Translations under genes and position numbers: made by a program
Origin: Candidatus Solibacter sp.
GTDB lineage: Bacteria; Acidobacteriota; Terriglobia; Bryobacterales; Bryobacteraceae
Length of the DNA stretch: 11,263 nt
Reading direction: 5' to 3'
NCBI GenBank assembly: GCA_017883345.1
Contig: JADGNT010000076.1
Span: forward strand, 1-11,263
Notes under the pieces: model-generated
The model's input: the letters and a program-made list of their open reading frames with translations, nothing else
The model's database searches: none
Told to the model about the DNA's origin: nothing
In this document: piece by piece, positions 1 through 6,462 of the stretch
Position numbering within the stretch: the first letter of the stretch is position 1
Layout of the letters: each line of letters starts with the position of its first letter

Positions 1-1
1 C

Positions 2-697
2 GTCAGCGATTTCGCCGGCGTCATCGACCCCGCCAGCAAGTCCCAACTCGAAGCCTACTGCGCCACCGTGGAGAGCTCCACCGGCGCCCAGATGGCCCTC
101 GTCACCATCGCCACACTCGCCGGCGAACCCATCGACGATGTCGCCAACACCATCTATCGCGCCTGGGGCGTCGGCCAAAAAGGCAAGGACGAAGGCGCCC
201 TGCTCCTGCTCGTTGTCGGCGACCGCCGCAATCGCCTGGAAGTCGGCTATGGCCTCGAACCCATCCTCCCCGATGGCCTTGCCGGCTCCGTGCTCCGCGA
301 AATGCGCCCCGCCCTGCAAAAGCAGAGCTACGGCGAAGCCCTCATGGCCGCCGCGGAAACCATCGGCGCTACCGTCGCCAAGGCGAAGAACGTCACCCTC
401 ACCACCCAGCTTCGGCGCCGCATTCGCGGTACGCCCACCGATTCCATTCCCTGGCCCGCGATTTTCGGCGGCATCGGCCTGCTGATCTTTCTCTTCCGCG
501 CCGGCGGACCCCGCGGCTACGGCGGCGGCGGGGGCGGCGGCTTCCTGTCCGCCCTGATCCTCGGTAACATGATGTCTCGCGGCTCCTGGGGCGGTCGCGG
601 TTCCGGCGGATTCGGCGGCCCCGATTCCGGCGATGGCGGCTTTGGCGGCTTCGGCGGCGGCGATTCCGGCGGCGGCGGCGCCTCCAGCGATTGGTAA
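2..697 (+). CDS. TPM-domain (YgcG/Psb32-like) membrane protein, 5' truncated
   Basis: The frame is open from base 2, so the true start and any signal peptide lie upstream of the window; 231 residues are visible. The opening part matches the TPM (DUF477) fold: the VSDFAGVIDP start, an STGAQMALVTIATLAG strand, WGVGQKGKDEGALLLLV and the signature EVGYGLEPILPDG. After about residue 145 a single hydrophobic segment (IFGGIGLLIFLF, near 452-499) is followed by a long Gly/Ser-rich tail ending in SSDW, the usual architecture of bacterial YgcG-type proteins. These are membrane-anchored proteins of poorly defined function: plant and cyanobacterial relatives act in photosystem repair, and some have phosphatase activity. 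TPM and LemA proteins are commonly neighbours, and a LemA gene lies two genes downstream. The nucleotidyltransferase starts 7 nt after the stop, and its Shine-Dalgarno overlaps this stop codon. Confidence 0.88.
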   Translation, partial: VSDFAGVIDPASKSQLEAYCATVESSTGAQMALVTIATLAGEPIDDVANTIYRAWGVGQKGKDEGALLLLVVGDRRNRLEVGYGLEPILPDGLAGSVLREMRPALQKQSYGEALMAAAETIGATVAKAKNVTLTTQLRRRIRGTPTDSIPWPAIFGGIGLLIFLFRAGGPRGYGGGGGGGFLSALILGNMMSRGSWGGRGSGGFGGPDSGDGGFGGFGGGDSGGGGASSDW

Positions 698-704
698 GGA
701 CCCT

Positions 705-1415
705 ATGGAAAAGCTACTCACGCAACTCATCGGGAAACTCCAGAAGGCCTACGGCGAGCGCCTCGTCTCGGTCGTCCTTTATGGTTCGGCCGCTACCGGC
801 GACCACCACGCCGACTTCTCCGACATCAACATCCTCTGCGTCCTCAGCGAAATCTCCCCCCGCGAACTCGCCAGTGGCGAGGACATCTTCCGCTGGTGGC
901 GCGAGCAGGGCAGCCCTTCCCCCCTCCTCCTCAGCGAGCACGAACTGGTCGCCTCCGCCGACTGCTTCGCCATCGAGTTCCACGATATCCAGCGCCAGCA
1001 CCGCCTGCTCCACGGTAAGGACGTCATCACGTCTCTGCTCATTGAGGACACCTTCTACCGCGCCCAGGTGGAGCACGATCTTCGCGCCAAGCTCCTCCGC
1101 GTCCGCCAGAAGGCCGGCGGCATGCTCTCCAATCCCGACCTCCTGCGCCGCATGCTGCTCGATTCCGTCTCCACCTTCTGCGTGCTCTTCCGCCACGCCC
1201 TCATTCTCCGCGGCGCCGATGCCCCCGCTTTGAAACGCGACGTCATCCAGCGCGCCCGCGAAGTCTTCGCCATCGATGCCGCACCCTTCGAAAAACTGCT
1301 CGACGTCCGCGAAGGCCGCCTCAAACCTCGCGACATCGACCCGGTGCTCCTGCTGGCCTCATACCTGAAAGAAATCTCGCAAGTCATCGACGCTGTGGAT
1401 CAAATTGAAAGATGA
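705..1415 (+). CDS. Nucleotidyltransferase-fold protein with C-terminal helical domain
   Basis: Predicted protein of 236 residues. I chose the ATG at 705 because AAGGA (696-700) lies 4 nt upstream and the family homology begins there; the frame is open further upstream but only as a shadow of the previous gene. Residues 24-43 carry the Pol-beta/MNT motif: G27-S28, then eleven residues, then S39-D40-I41-N42. A later acidic stretch (I90-E91-F92-H93-D94) could supply the third metal ligand. The second Asp of the usual DxD is Asn (N42), so activity is uncertain. Residues 110-236 look all-helical, like the C-terminal domain of kanamycin-nucleotidyltransferase or HEPN-type proteins. The acceptor is unknown: a small molecule, RNA or protein are all possible. 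It sits between the TPM and LemA genes, suggesting an accessory role in that membrane module. An MNT-HEPN toxin-antitoxin reading is less likely because both parts are fused here. Confidence 0.8.
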   Translation: MEKLLTQLIGKLQKAYGERLVSVVLYGSAATGDHHADFSDINILCVLSEISPRELASGEDIFRWWREQGSPSPLLLSEHELVASADCFAIEFHDIQRQHRLLHGKDVITSLLIEDTFYRAQVEHDLRAKLLRVRQKAGGMLSNPDLLRRMLLDSVSTFCVLFRHALILRGADAPALKRDVIQRAREVFAIDAAPFEKLLDVREGRLKPRDIDPVLLLASYLKEISQVIDAVDQIER

Positions 1416-1442
1416 CAAAATCGAAAAATAAGGAGAACTCTC

Positions 1443-2009
1443 TTGAAAATTGCCCTGATCTCTCTCGCGGTTCTGCTCCTGGTGGGAATGGGCGCGTGCA
1501 GCAAGTTCGTCGACGTCCGTAACGATCTCGTCACTCAACGCGAAGCCGTCACCGCCTCCTGGAGCACCGTGGATATCGCCCTGCAGCGCCGCGCCGACCT
1601 GATCCCCAACCTGGTCGAGACCGTCAAAGGCTTCGCCGCCCACGAAACCGAAGTCTTCAAGAACATCGGCGACGCCCGTGCCGCCCTCGGCGGCGCACGC
1701 ACTCCGTCGGAGAAGATCGCCGCCAACGATCAGTTGTCCGGCGCGCTGGGCCGCCTCCTGGTGATCAGCGAGAACTACCCGCTGCTCCGCTCCAACGAAA
1801 ACTTCCTGCGCCTCCAGGACGAACTGGCCGGCACCGAAAACCGCATCGCGGTGGAGCGGCGCAAGTACAACGAGACCCTCCAGGGATATAATACGGCCAT
1901 CCAACTTTTCCCCAACAACATCGTCGCCGGCATGAGCGGCTTCACCCGCAACGATGCCTATTTCAAGACCGAGCCCGGCGCCCGGACCAATCCTAAGGTG
2001 GCATTCTAA
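1443..2009 (+). CDS. lemA: LemA family protein
   Basis: Predicted protein of 188 residues, the normal LemA length. The start is TTG at 1443, supported by AAGGAG (1430-1435) 7 nt upstream. A short hydrophobic N-terminus (residues 2-18) acts as a membrane anchor. It ends in MGAC with Cys19, which could be a weak lipobox. The conserved LemA core is plain: NDLVTQREAV, LQRRADLIPNLVETVKGFAAHE (residues about 48-69), a helical hairpin, ENYPLLRSNENFLRLQDEL, ENRIAVERRKYNE and the C-terminal YNTAIQLFPNNIVAG followed by a PKVAF end. LemA proteins are membrane-anchored four-helix proteins facing the exterior; their biochemical role is unsettled. The stop codon overlaps the ATG of the aldehyde dehydrogenase by one base, so translation of the two is coupled even though their functions look unrelated. 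Confidence 0.95.
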   Translation: MKIALISLAVLLLVGMGACSKFVDVRNDLVTQREAVTASWSTVDIALQRRADLIPNLVETVKGFAAHETEVFKNIGDARAALGGARTPSEKIAANDQLSGALGRLLVISENYPLLRSNENFLRLQDELAGTENRIAVERRKYNETLQGYNTAIQLFPNNIVAGMSGFTRNDAYFKTEPGARTNPKVAF

Positions 2010-3445
2010 TGTTCGGAAACTACATCAACGGCGAGTGGATCTCTACCGGCGCCACTTTTGAGAACCGCAACCCGGCCAACATCGGGGAAGTCGTCGGCGC
2101 CTTTGTCAAGGGCACCGCCGCCGATATCGATGCCGCCGCCGCGGCCGCCTCAGCCGCCTTCCCCGCTTGGAGCGCCACCAGCGGACCCGCGCGCGGCAAC
2201 ATCCTCTATAAGGCCGCCGACATCCTCGACAAGAACTTCGAGTCCGTCGCCGCCGACATGACCCGCGAGGAAGGCAAGACCCTGCCCGAAGCCAAGGGCG
2301 AGGTCCGCCGCGCCATCAACATCTTCCGCTATTTCGCCGGCGAAGGCTCGCGCCTGCCCGGTATGCTGGTGCCGAGCGAGCGCGATCGCGTCCACATGTT
2401 CGCCCTGCGCAAGCCCATCGGCGTGGTGGGCCTCATCACCCCGTGGAATTTCCCCTCCGCCATCCCCGCCTGGAAGCTGGCCCCGGCGCTCATCTGCGGC
2501 AACACCGTGGTCCTCAAGCCCGCGTCCGCCGCCCCGCTCAGCGCCTGGCGCATCGTGGAAGCCCTCCACCAGGCCGGCATCCCCAAAGGCGTGGTCAACT
2601 TCGTCGCCGGCTCCGGCGGCGAATTGGGCGGCGCTCTGGTCAATGCCGCCGGGCTCAAGGCCGTGTCCTTCACCGGCTCCTGCGAAATCGGCTCCTGGCT
2701 GCACGCCCATGCCAGCCGGCGGCACCTCCGCATACAGCTCGAAATGGGCGGCAAGAACCCCACTATCGTCCTGGCCGACGCCGATTTTAACTCCGCCGTC
2801 GAGAACGTGGTCAACGCCGCCTTCTTCTCCACCGGCCAGAAATGCACCGCCACCAGCCGCGCCATCGTGGAAGACGCCATCTACGACAAGTTCGTCGCCG
2901 CCGTGGTGGAGCGCACCCGCAAACTCAAGGTCGGCGACGGCATGCAGCCGGGTATCGACATCGGCCCCTGCGTCGATCAATCGCAGATGGAGACCGTTCT
3001 CCGCTACATCGAGATTGGCCGCAAGGAGTGCGGAGAGCCCGCCTGCGGAGGCCGCCGCCTCACCGAAGGCGCGCTGGCCAACGGCTACTTCGTCGAACCC
3101 ACCGTCTTCGCCGGCGTCGCTGAAGCGCACACCATCGCGCGCGAGGAGATCTTCGGACCCGTGCTGGCCATCCTGCGCGCCTCTGGTTTCGAGGACGCCA
3201 TGCGCATCGCCAACGCCATCCCCTTCGGGCTCTCCTCCTCCATTCAGACCACCAATCTCTCGCGCGCCTTCGAATTCATCTATCGCGCCGAAGCCGGCCT
3301 GCTCACCGTTAACCTGCCGAGCGCGGGCGTGGAATACCAACTCCCCTTCGGCGGCACCAAGGATTCCAGCTTCGGTCCCAAGGAACAGGGTCCGGCCGCG
3401 CTCGAATTCTATAGCGACTACAAAACCGTCTATCTCAAATACTGA
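2009..3445 (+). CDS. NAD(P)-dependent aldehyde dehydrogenase, probably 2-oxoglutarate semialdehyde dehydrogenase
   Basis: Full-length ALDH of 478 residues. Start ATG at 2009 overlaps the lemA stop (taATG), with AAGGTGG (1995-2001) as ribosome site. Catalytic and cofactor residues are intact: N147 in PWNFP, K170 in VVLKPA, the FTGSCEIG turn (221-228), general base E245 in QLEMGGKNP, nucleophile C279 in STGQKCT, and E380 in EEIFGP. The NYINGEW opening and the QLPFGGTKDSSFGPKEQG end are typical of 2-oxoglutarate semialdehyde (2,5-dioxopentanoate) dehydrogenases, which oxidise the last intermediate of non-phosphorylative pentose or sugar-acid breakdown to 2-oxoglutarate. The next gene, one base away, is an FAH-family protein of the kind that makes exactly that semialdehyde, which is the main support for the substrate call. 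Substrate specificity inside the ALDH superfamily cannot be proven from sequence alone. Confidence 0.93.
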   Translation: MFGNYINGEWISTGATFENRNPANIGEVVGAFVKGTAADIDAAAAAASAAFPAWSATSGPARGNILYKAADILDKNFESVAADMTREEGKTLPEAKGEVRRAINIFRYFAGEGSRLPGMLVPSERDRVHMFALRKPIGVVGLITPWNFPSAIPAWKLAPALICGNTVVLKPASAAPLSAWRIVEALHQAGIPKGVVNFVAGSGGELGGALVNAAGLKAVSFTGSCEIGSWLHAHASRRHLRIQLEMGGKNPTIVLADADFNSAVENVVNAAFFSTGQKCTATSRAIVEDAIYDKFVAAVVERTRKLKVGDGMQPGIDIGPCVDQSQMETVLRYIEIGRKECGEPACGGRRLTEGALANGYFVEPTVFAGVAEAHTIAREEIFGPVLAILRASGFEDAMRIANAIPFGLSSSIQTTNLSRAFEFIYRAEAGLLTVNLPSAGVEYQLPFGGTKDSSFGPKEQGPAALEFYSDYKTVYLKY

Positions 3446-3446
3446 T

Positions 3447-4271
3447 ATGAAACTTGGACAAACTCGCGTCAACGGCGTCGTCACCGCGGCCCTCTTTGAA
3501 AACGGCGGAGCCCGCATCGTTCCGGGACACACCGCGCTCGACGTGATCCTCGATCCGTCGTTGGCGCGCCGCACCGCGTTGGTGCCCGGGGCCGAGCCCG
3601 GCATTCCCCTCATTCCCATCCATCCGCCCGAGGTTTGGGGCTGCGGCTGCACTTACGAAACCAGCGCCGCCTTCCGCGATGCCGAGCACGGCACCCGCGA
3701 AGGCATGTACGCCCACGTCTACCGCGAAACGCGCCCCGAGGTCTTCTTCAAGGGCACGGCCCGCCATTGCGTCGGCACCGGCGACGCCATCGGCATCCGC
3801 CCCGATTCCCGTTTCACCGCGCCCGAGCCCGAACTCGCCATCGTGCTTGGCCCCGGCCACACCATCTTCGGCTTCACCCTCGCCAACGACGTATCCGCCT
3901 GGGACATCGAGCGCGAGAACGCCCTCTACCTCACCCAATCCAAGGTCTACGACCGCTGCTGTGCCCTCGGCCCCGTGATCGTCACCGCGGACGAAATCCC
4001 GGACCCCTACAGCCTCCAGATCTCCTGCACCGTCACGCGCTCGGGCAAGGTGCTCTTCCATGGCGAGGTCTCTACCGCCAAACTCCACCGCCGCCTGGAA
4101 ACCCTGGTCGAATACCTCACCCGCGCCAACCGCGTCCCCACGGGCACCGTCGTGCTCACCGGCACCGGCATCATCGTCCCCCAGGACGCCGCGCTCGCTC
4201 CCGGCGACGTAGTTACGATCTCGGTACCTGAGATAGGCGAACTTACGAATACGGTAGTCATCGTCAGTTAG
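3447..4271 (+). CDS. FAH-family hydrolyase, probably 2-keto-3-deoxy-D-arabinonate dehydratase-like
   Basis: Predicted protein of 274 residues. The ATG at 3447 follows the ALDH stop by one base and has no Shine-Dalgarno, implying translational coupling. The C-terminal two thirds is a fumarylacetoacetate-hydrolase fold: EVWGCGCTY (62-70), RPEVFFKG (96-103) with K102, the metal-binding PEPELAIV (E127, E129) and NDVSAWDIE (D148), then [17 protein letters not shown] and the late GTGIIVP loop. Members with this [16 protein letters not shown] segment, found beside 2-oxoglutarate semialdehyde dehydrogenase genes, dehydrate 2-keto-3-deoxypentonates; the characterised example is the Sulfolobus D-arabinose pathway enzyme. 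Alternatives are an acylpyruvase or a homoprotocatechuate-pathway isomerase, but no aromatic-degradation gene is nearby. The sugar dehydrogenase and sugar-acid dehydratase expected to act earlier are not in this window. Confidence 0.82.
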   Translation: MKLGQTRVNGVVTAALFENGGARIVPGHTALDVILDPSLARRTALVPGAEPGIPLIPIHPPEVWGCGCTYETSAAFRDAEHGTREGMYAHVYRETRPEVFFKGTARHCVGTGDAIGIRPDSRFTAPEPELAIVLGPGHTIFGFTLANDVSAWDIERENALYLTQSKVYDRCCALGPVIVTADEIPDPYSLQISCTVTRSGKVLFHGEVSTAKLHRRLETLVEYLTRANRVPTGTVVLTGTGIIVPQDAALAPGDVVTISVPEIGELTNTVVIVS

Positions 4272-4273
4272 TC

Positions 4274-4633
4274 ATGCCGGATAAGGAGCGTCTCACTCAA
4301 CTCGCCGCCGGCTTGAGTATTCCGGCCATTCAGCGCCATATCTTCCTGTGCGCCGACCAGTCCAAGCCCAAGTGCTGCTCGCAAGAGGCCGGCGTCGAGT
4401 CCTGGGACTACCTCAAGCGACGGCTCGCCGAACTCGGATTGCTCGACCGCGTCTACCGCACCAAAGCCAACTGCCTCCGCATCTGTGAAGGCGGCCCCAT
4501 CGCCGTCGTCTACCCAGAAGGCGTCTGGTATCGCTCCGCCACCCCGGAGGTGCTGGAGCGCATCATCCAGGAGCACCTGATCGGCGGCCAAATAGTAGAA
4601 GAATTCTGCTTCGCCAAATCGGGCGTGGCATAA
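4274..4633 (+). CDS. Thioredoxin-like [2Fe-2S] ferredoxin
   Basis: Predicted protein of 119 residues, starting 2 nt after the FAH-family stop with no visible ribosome site, so probably coupled to it. Cysteines C26, C34, C35, C67 and C71 fit the C-x(7 or 8)-C ... C-x3-C arrangement of the thioredoxin-like [2Fe-2S] ferredoxin family (also seen in NuoE). HIFLCADQ and [23 protein letters not shown] are characteristic of the stand-alone form. It would be a cytoplasmic one-electron carrier. Its partner is not identifiable here; a link to the sugar-acid genes is suggested only by position. One possibility is service to an iron-sulfur sugar-acid dehydratase encoded elsewhere. The last two codons and the TAA stop lie inside a repeat that recurs at 9475-9495, so the C-terminus was shaped by repeat insertion or selection for readable ends. 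Confidence 0.88.
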   Translation: MPDKERLTQLAAGLSIPAIQRHIFLCADQSKPKCCSQEAGVESWDYLKRRLAELGLLDRVYRTKANCLRICEGGPIAVVYPEGVWYRSATPEVLERIIQEHLIGGQIVEEFCFAKSGVA

Positions 4634-4645
4634 GGCTCCGCCTTG
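4625..4645. repeat. Dispersed hairpin repeat, copy 1
   Basis: A 21-bp sequence found identically at 9475-9495. Its core taaggctccgcctt contains AAGGC-tcc-GCCTT, a five-pair stem with a three-base loop. This copy overlaps the last two codons and stop codon of the ferredoxin gene. The flanks pair poorly here, so the hairpin is weaker than the second copy. No uridine-rich tail follows, so it is not a convincing terminator by itself. Confidence 0.75.
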
Positions 4646-4715
4646 GGCAGCAAATAATGTGTTCTCTCCGGAAACCCATCCGTAACAAGCTGACTCTTCG
4701 TCGCAGCACCGTAGC

Positions 4716-4732
4716 GTAGCCTTTTAGGCTGC
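4716..4732. repeat. Small hairpin, probable dispersed repeat
   Basis: AGCCT (4718-4722), loop TTT, AGGCT (4726-4730), extended outward by a U-G pair (4717/4731) and a G-C pair (4716/4732). It lies directly upstream of the stronger terminator hairpin. From memory it resembles short hairpin repeats scattered in Solibacter-type genomes, which I could not verify. Confidence 0.5.
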
Positions 4733-4733
4733 C

Positions 4734-4763
4734 ATGCCCCCATTCCTGGGGGCATTCTTCTTT
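4734..4763 (+). terminator. Rho-independent terminator of the left gene block
   Basis: A perfect eight-pair stem, ATGCCCCC (4734-4741) with GGGGGCAT (4748-4755) around the six-base loop ATTCCT, followed on the plus strand by the pyrimidine tract TCTTCTTT. It lies about 100 nt after the ferredoxin stop, the first good termination signal after six closely spaced plus-strand genes. On the minus strand the same stem is not followed by T residues, so it would end plus-strand transcripts only. Confidence 0.65.
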
Positions 4764-4782
4764 CCGGGTTTCCCATCCCATT

Positions 4783-4850
4783 CCACCATGGAGGTCCTCC
4801 GTGGCATTGGACTCTGCGCTTATCTCTGCGTCTCAGCGTCTCTGCGTTGA
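4783..4850. repeat. Intergenic repeat with GGAGG inverted repeat and three CTCTGCG units
   Basis: The left part is an inverted repeat: CCAC (4783-4786) and GGAGG (4790-4794) against CCTCC (4796-4800) and GTGG (4801-4804). The right part carries CTCTGCG three times, at 4812-4818, 4824-4830 and 4840-4846, with a degenerate TCTCAGCG between the last two. Phrases of this CTCTGCG-type are, from memory, common intergenic repeats in several environmental phyla. It lies between the ends of the convergent ferredoxin and recX genes and codes for nothing convincing. Confidence 0.55.
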
Positions 4851-4861
4851 ATCCACTCCCG

Positions 4862-5401
4862 CTACGCTTCCGTCTCTTCCGGCGGCTCAAAACTATCCAA
4901 CAGCTCCGGATTCTTGGCGAACTTCTTCAGCACCCGGACGATCTCCCCCGTCCGGAACCCCGCCCGCAATAATCGCCGGTAGGCCGAGGCCAGATCCTTG
5001 TCTTCCTGAAACAATCCCTCCCGCGGGGTCGCCCGGTACTTGCGCCGGATCCACTCCTCGATCAGTGCGGATTCATCCACATCCCGATACACCGCATGCA
5101 CCGTCTTCTCGGCCAGGGACGGCGCCACCCGGTGATGCCGCAGATCCTGCAGCACGCGCGTCTTGCCGAATCTCTCGTTGGAAAGCCGCGCCGTGGCATA
5201 CCCCTCGGCGAACTGACGGTCGTCGAGATACTTGCTCTCTTTCAAGCGCGCCAGGACGCTCTCCACGTCCTCCACCCGTTGCGCGCGCCGGCCCAGCTTT
5301 TCGCGCATTTCGCCGGTGGAATGGGCTCGGCCGCCCAGTACCCGTAGTGCGTAATTCCACAAACCTTCGCTGTCTAGGTGTTGCACCTTACGTTCGTCCA
5401 T
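4862..5401 (-). CDS. recX: RecX family regulatory protein
   Basis: Predicted protein of 179 residues. I chose the ATG at 5401 (MDERKVQHLD) because RecX homology begins shortly after it and length then fits the family; the frame is open far upstream but overlaps the divergent ytxH-like gene. The tandem three-helix repeats of RecX are visible: residues 16-40 (NYALRVLGGRAHSTGEMREKL type), 44-68 with YLDDRQFAEGY, 77-93 (RFGKTRVLQDLRHHRVA) and 141-160 (YRRLLRAGFRTGEIVRVLKK). RecX binds in the RecA filament groove and modulates recombination and the SOS response. It is usually next to recA, but no recA is here. The C-terminus ends in an acidic tail (EPPEETEA). It converges on the ferredoxin gene and diverges from the stress-type pair at 5459. 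Confidence 0.9.
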   Translation of the reverse strand: MDERKVQHLDSEGLWNYALRVLGGRAHSTGEMREKLGRRAQRVEDVESVLARLKESKYLDDRQFAEGYATARLSNERFGKTRVLQDLRHHRVAPSLAEKTVHAVYRDVDESALIEEWIRRKYRATPREGLFQEDKDLASAYRRLLRAGFRTGEIVRVLKKFAKNPELLDSFEPPEETEA

Positions 5402-5428
5402 GTCAACGATTCCTATGCGGAGTATACT
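5400..5428 (+). promoter_or_regulatory. Possible sigma-70-type promoter for the ytxH-like gene
   Basis: TATACT (5423-5428, five of six to the -10 consensus) is preceded, with a 17-bp spacer, by ATGTCA (5400-5405, four of six to TTGACA). A start near 5435 would leave a short leader before the ATG at 5459. The -35 region overlaps the first codon of recX on the other strand. The -10 lies in the self-complementary octamer AGTATACT (5421-5428), so the minus strand also shows TATACT, but no matching -35 exists for recX. Confidence 0.4.
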
Positions 5429-5458
5429 GAAAATTGGCTGCGGCCGAAGGAGAAAATT

Positions 5459-5734
5459 ATGGACAAGAATGGACTTTCGAGCTTTTTGCTCGGGTTGGGC
5501 GTCGGGGTCGGAATCGGAATGCTGTTCGCGCCGAAGTCGGGTCAGGAAACGCGCCTGCTCATCAAGAACAAGGCCGAAGAAGGCACCGATTACATCAAGC
5601 AGCGCGGAAGCGAACTCAAGGATACTGCGACCGGGTGGGTCGATAAGGGTAAGGAGGCCGTTGGCCGCCAGAAGGAAAACGTGAACGATGCCGTGGAAGC
5701 CGGCAAGCAGGCCTATCGCGACGCGGTGAGCTAA
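5459..5734 (+). CDS. YtxH domain-containing small membrane protein
   Basis: Predicted protein of 91 residues. The ATG at 5459 has a clear AAGGAG (5447-5452) 6 nt upstream. Residues 8-24 form a glycine-rich transmembrane segment (LLGLGVGVGIGMLFAP) leading into the YtxH signature FAPKSGQETR. The remainder is a charged, helical, coiled-coil-like tail rich in Lys, Glu and Asp. YtxH proteins are small single-span membrane proteins associated with general stress in Bacillus, where ytxH is cotranscribed with ytxG (DUF948); the next gene, 28 bp on, is of the DUF948 type. The biochemical role is unknown. The tail pattern (KDTATGWVDKGKEAVGRQKENV) also recalls LEA-like or CsbD-like stress proteins. Confidence 0.87.
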   Translation: MDKNGLSSFLLGLGVGVGIGMLFAPKSGQETRLLIKNKAEEGTDYIKQRGSELKDTATGWVDKGKEAVGRQKENVNDAVEAGKQAYRDAVS

Positions 5735-5762
5735 GGCTCTTAGTCCCGGGGATTTATCCTGT

Positions 5763-6461
5763 ATGTCTGAAGAAACCTTTCGGATCGTGGTGGCGGCAGC
5801 GGTGCTGATCGCCTGTCTGGCCTTCGTGGTGCAGGCCGGCGTCGTACTGGCTTTGTATCGCCTCACCCGGAAGATGCAGGACAGGACCGCCGGGTTCATG
5901 GAACATGCCGAACCCGTGCTGGCCAGGGTGGAACCGGTGCTCGAGCAGGTCGGTCCGGTGATCGAAAAAATCGGACCGGCCCTCGATGCCATTAATGCCG
6001 CGGCAGCAAAACTCGGTCCCGCTATCGACCGATTCCTCCCCGTGGCCGACAAAACCATCGTCGTCGTCGAGCGGGCTGCCGTGCTCATCCAGAGCGCCAA
6101 CCAGGCCACTACTACTGCCAATCAGATGATGCAGGATGTCCGTCCCCGGATCGCGGAGATCTCCGGCGAAACCGTCGCCATCGTCCGTTCCGGGCGCGAA
6201 CAGGTCGAACGCATGGGCGACCTTCTCCACGACGCCGGCGACCGCGCCCGTGTCCGTCTCGAGCAGATCGATCACGCCGTGGAGACCACCGTCAATCAGA
6301 TCGAAAACGTTTCCGGCGCCGTGAAAAACGCCGTCCTGCGCCCCGTCCGCGAAGTCAACGGCATTGCCGCCGGCATCTCCGCCGCAGTCTCCACCTTGGT
6401 GCACGGCCAGCACAAAAGCAGCGTGGACTCCGCCACCCAGGACGAGGAAATGTTCATCTAG
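5763..6461 (+). CDS. DUF948/YtxG-like single-span membrane protein with heptad-proline helix
   Basis: Predicted protein of 232 residues beginning MSEETF at 5763; no strong ribosome site is visible. Residues 8-31 form one transmembrane helix, followed by basic residues (RLTRK), so the rest is probably cytoplasmic. Residues 49-97 consist of seven-residue units of the type EPVLxxV: prolines fall at 51, 58, 65, 72, 86 and 93, exactly seven apart, with Ala79 at the one skipped position. The remainder (100-215) is predicted long amphipathic helix resembling the helical regions of DUF948 and chemotaxis-receptor-like proteins. It follows a YtxH gene, matching the Bacillus ytxGH pairing. No enzymatic motif was seen. 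The stop codon at 6461 is one base from the stop of the convergent methyltransferase gene. Confidence 0.75.
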   Translation: MSEETFRIVVAAAVLIACLAFVVQAGVVLALYRLTRKMQDRTAGFMEHAEPVLARVEPVLEQVGPVIEKIGPALDAINAAAAKLGPAIDRFLPVADKTIVVVERAAVLIQSANQATTTANQMMQDVRPRIAEISGETVAIVRSGREQVERMGDLLHDAGDRARVRLEQIDHAVETTVNQIENVSGAVKNAVLRPVREVNGIAAGISAAVSTLVHGQHKSSVDSATQDEEMFI

Positions 6462-6462
6462 A

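Noticed and set aside
633..704. Earlier start for the nucleotidyltransferase.
   Set aside because: Those residues are an out-of-frame reading of the Gly-rich TPM tail; ATG at 705 has a ribosome site.
705..1415. Type II MNT-HEPN toxin-antitoxin system.
   Set aside because: Only one gene, with the helical part fused; no separate HEPN toxin partner and flanked by TPM and LemA genes.
1887..1892. Perfect TATAAT inside lemA, 117 bp before the ALDH start, as an internal promoter.
   Set aside because: It encodes Gly-Tyr-Asn-Thr in a conserved LemA motif, and the sequence 17 bp upstream matches TTGACA poorly (three of six).
2643..3446. Upstream extension of the FAH-family frame inside the ALDH gene.
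   Set aside because: The extension is a Ser/Pro/Ala-rich shadow; family homology and the coupled ATG place the start at 3447.
2150..3652. Long open frame of 500 codons on the minus strand across the aldehyde dehydrogenase.
   Set aside because: Rich in Gly, Ala, Asp and Val with no recognisable family; an antisense shadow of a GC-rich gene with intact ALDH catalytic residues.
4801..5430. Plus-strand frame of 209 codons starting in the repeat region.
   Set aside because: Shadow of recX; Ser/Pro/Arg-rich with no family features and its start lies in a repeat.
5402..6121. Upstream extension of the recX frame to give a 419-residue protein.
   Set aside because: The added part is antisense to the ytxH-like and DUF948-like genes and has no RecX character.
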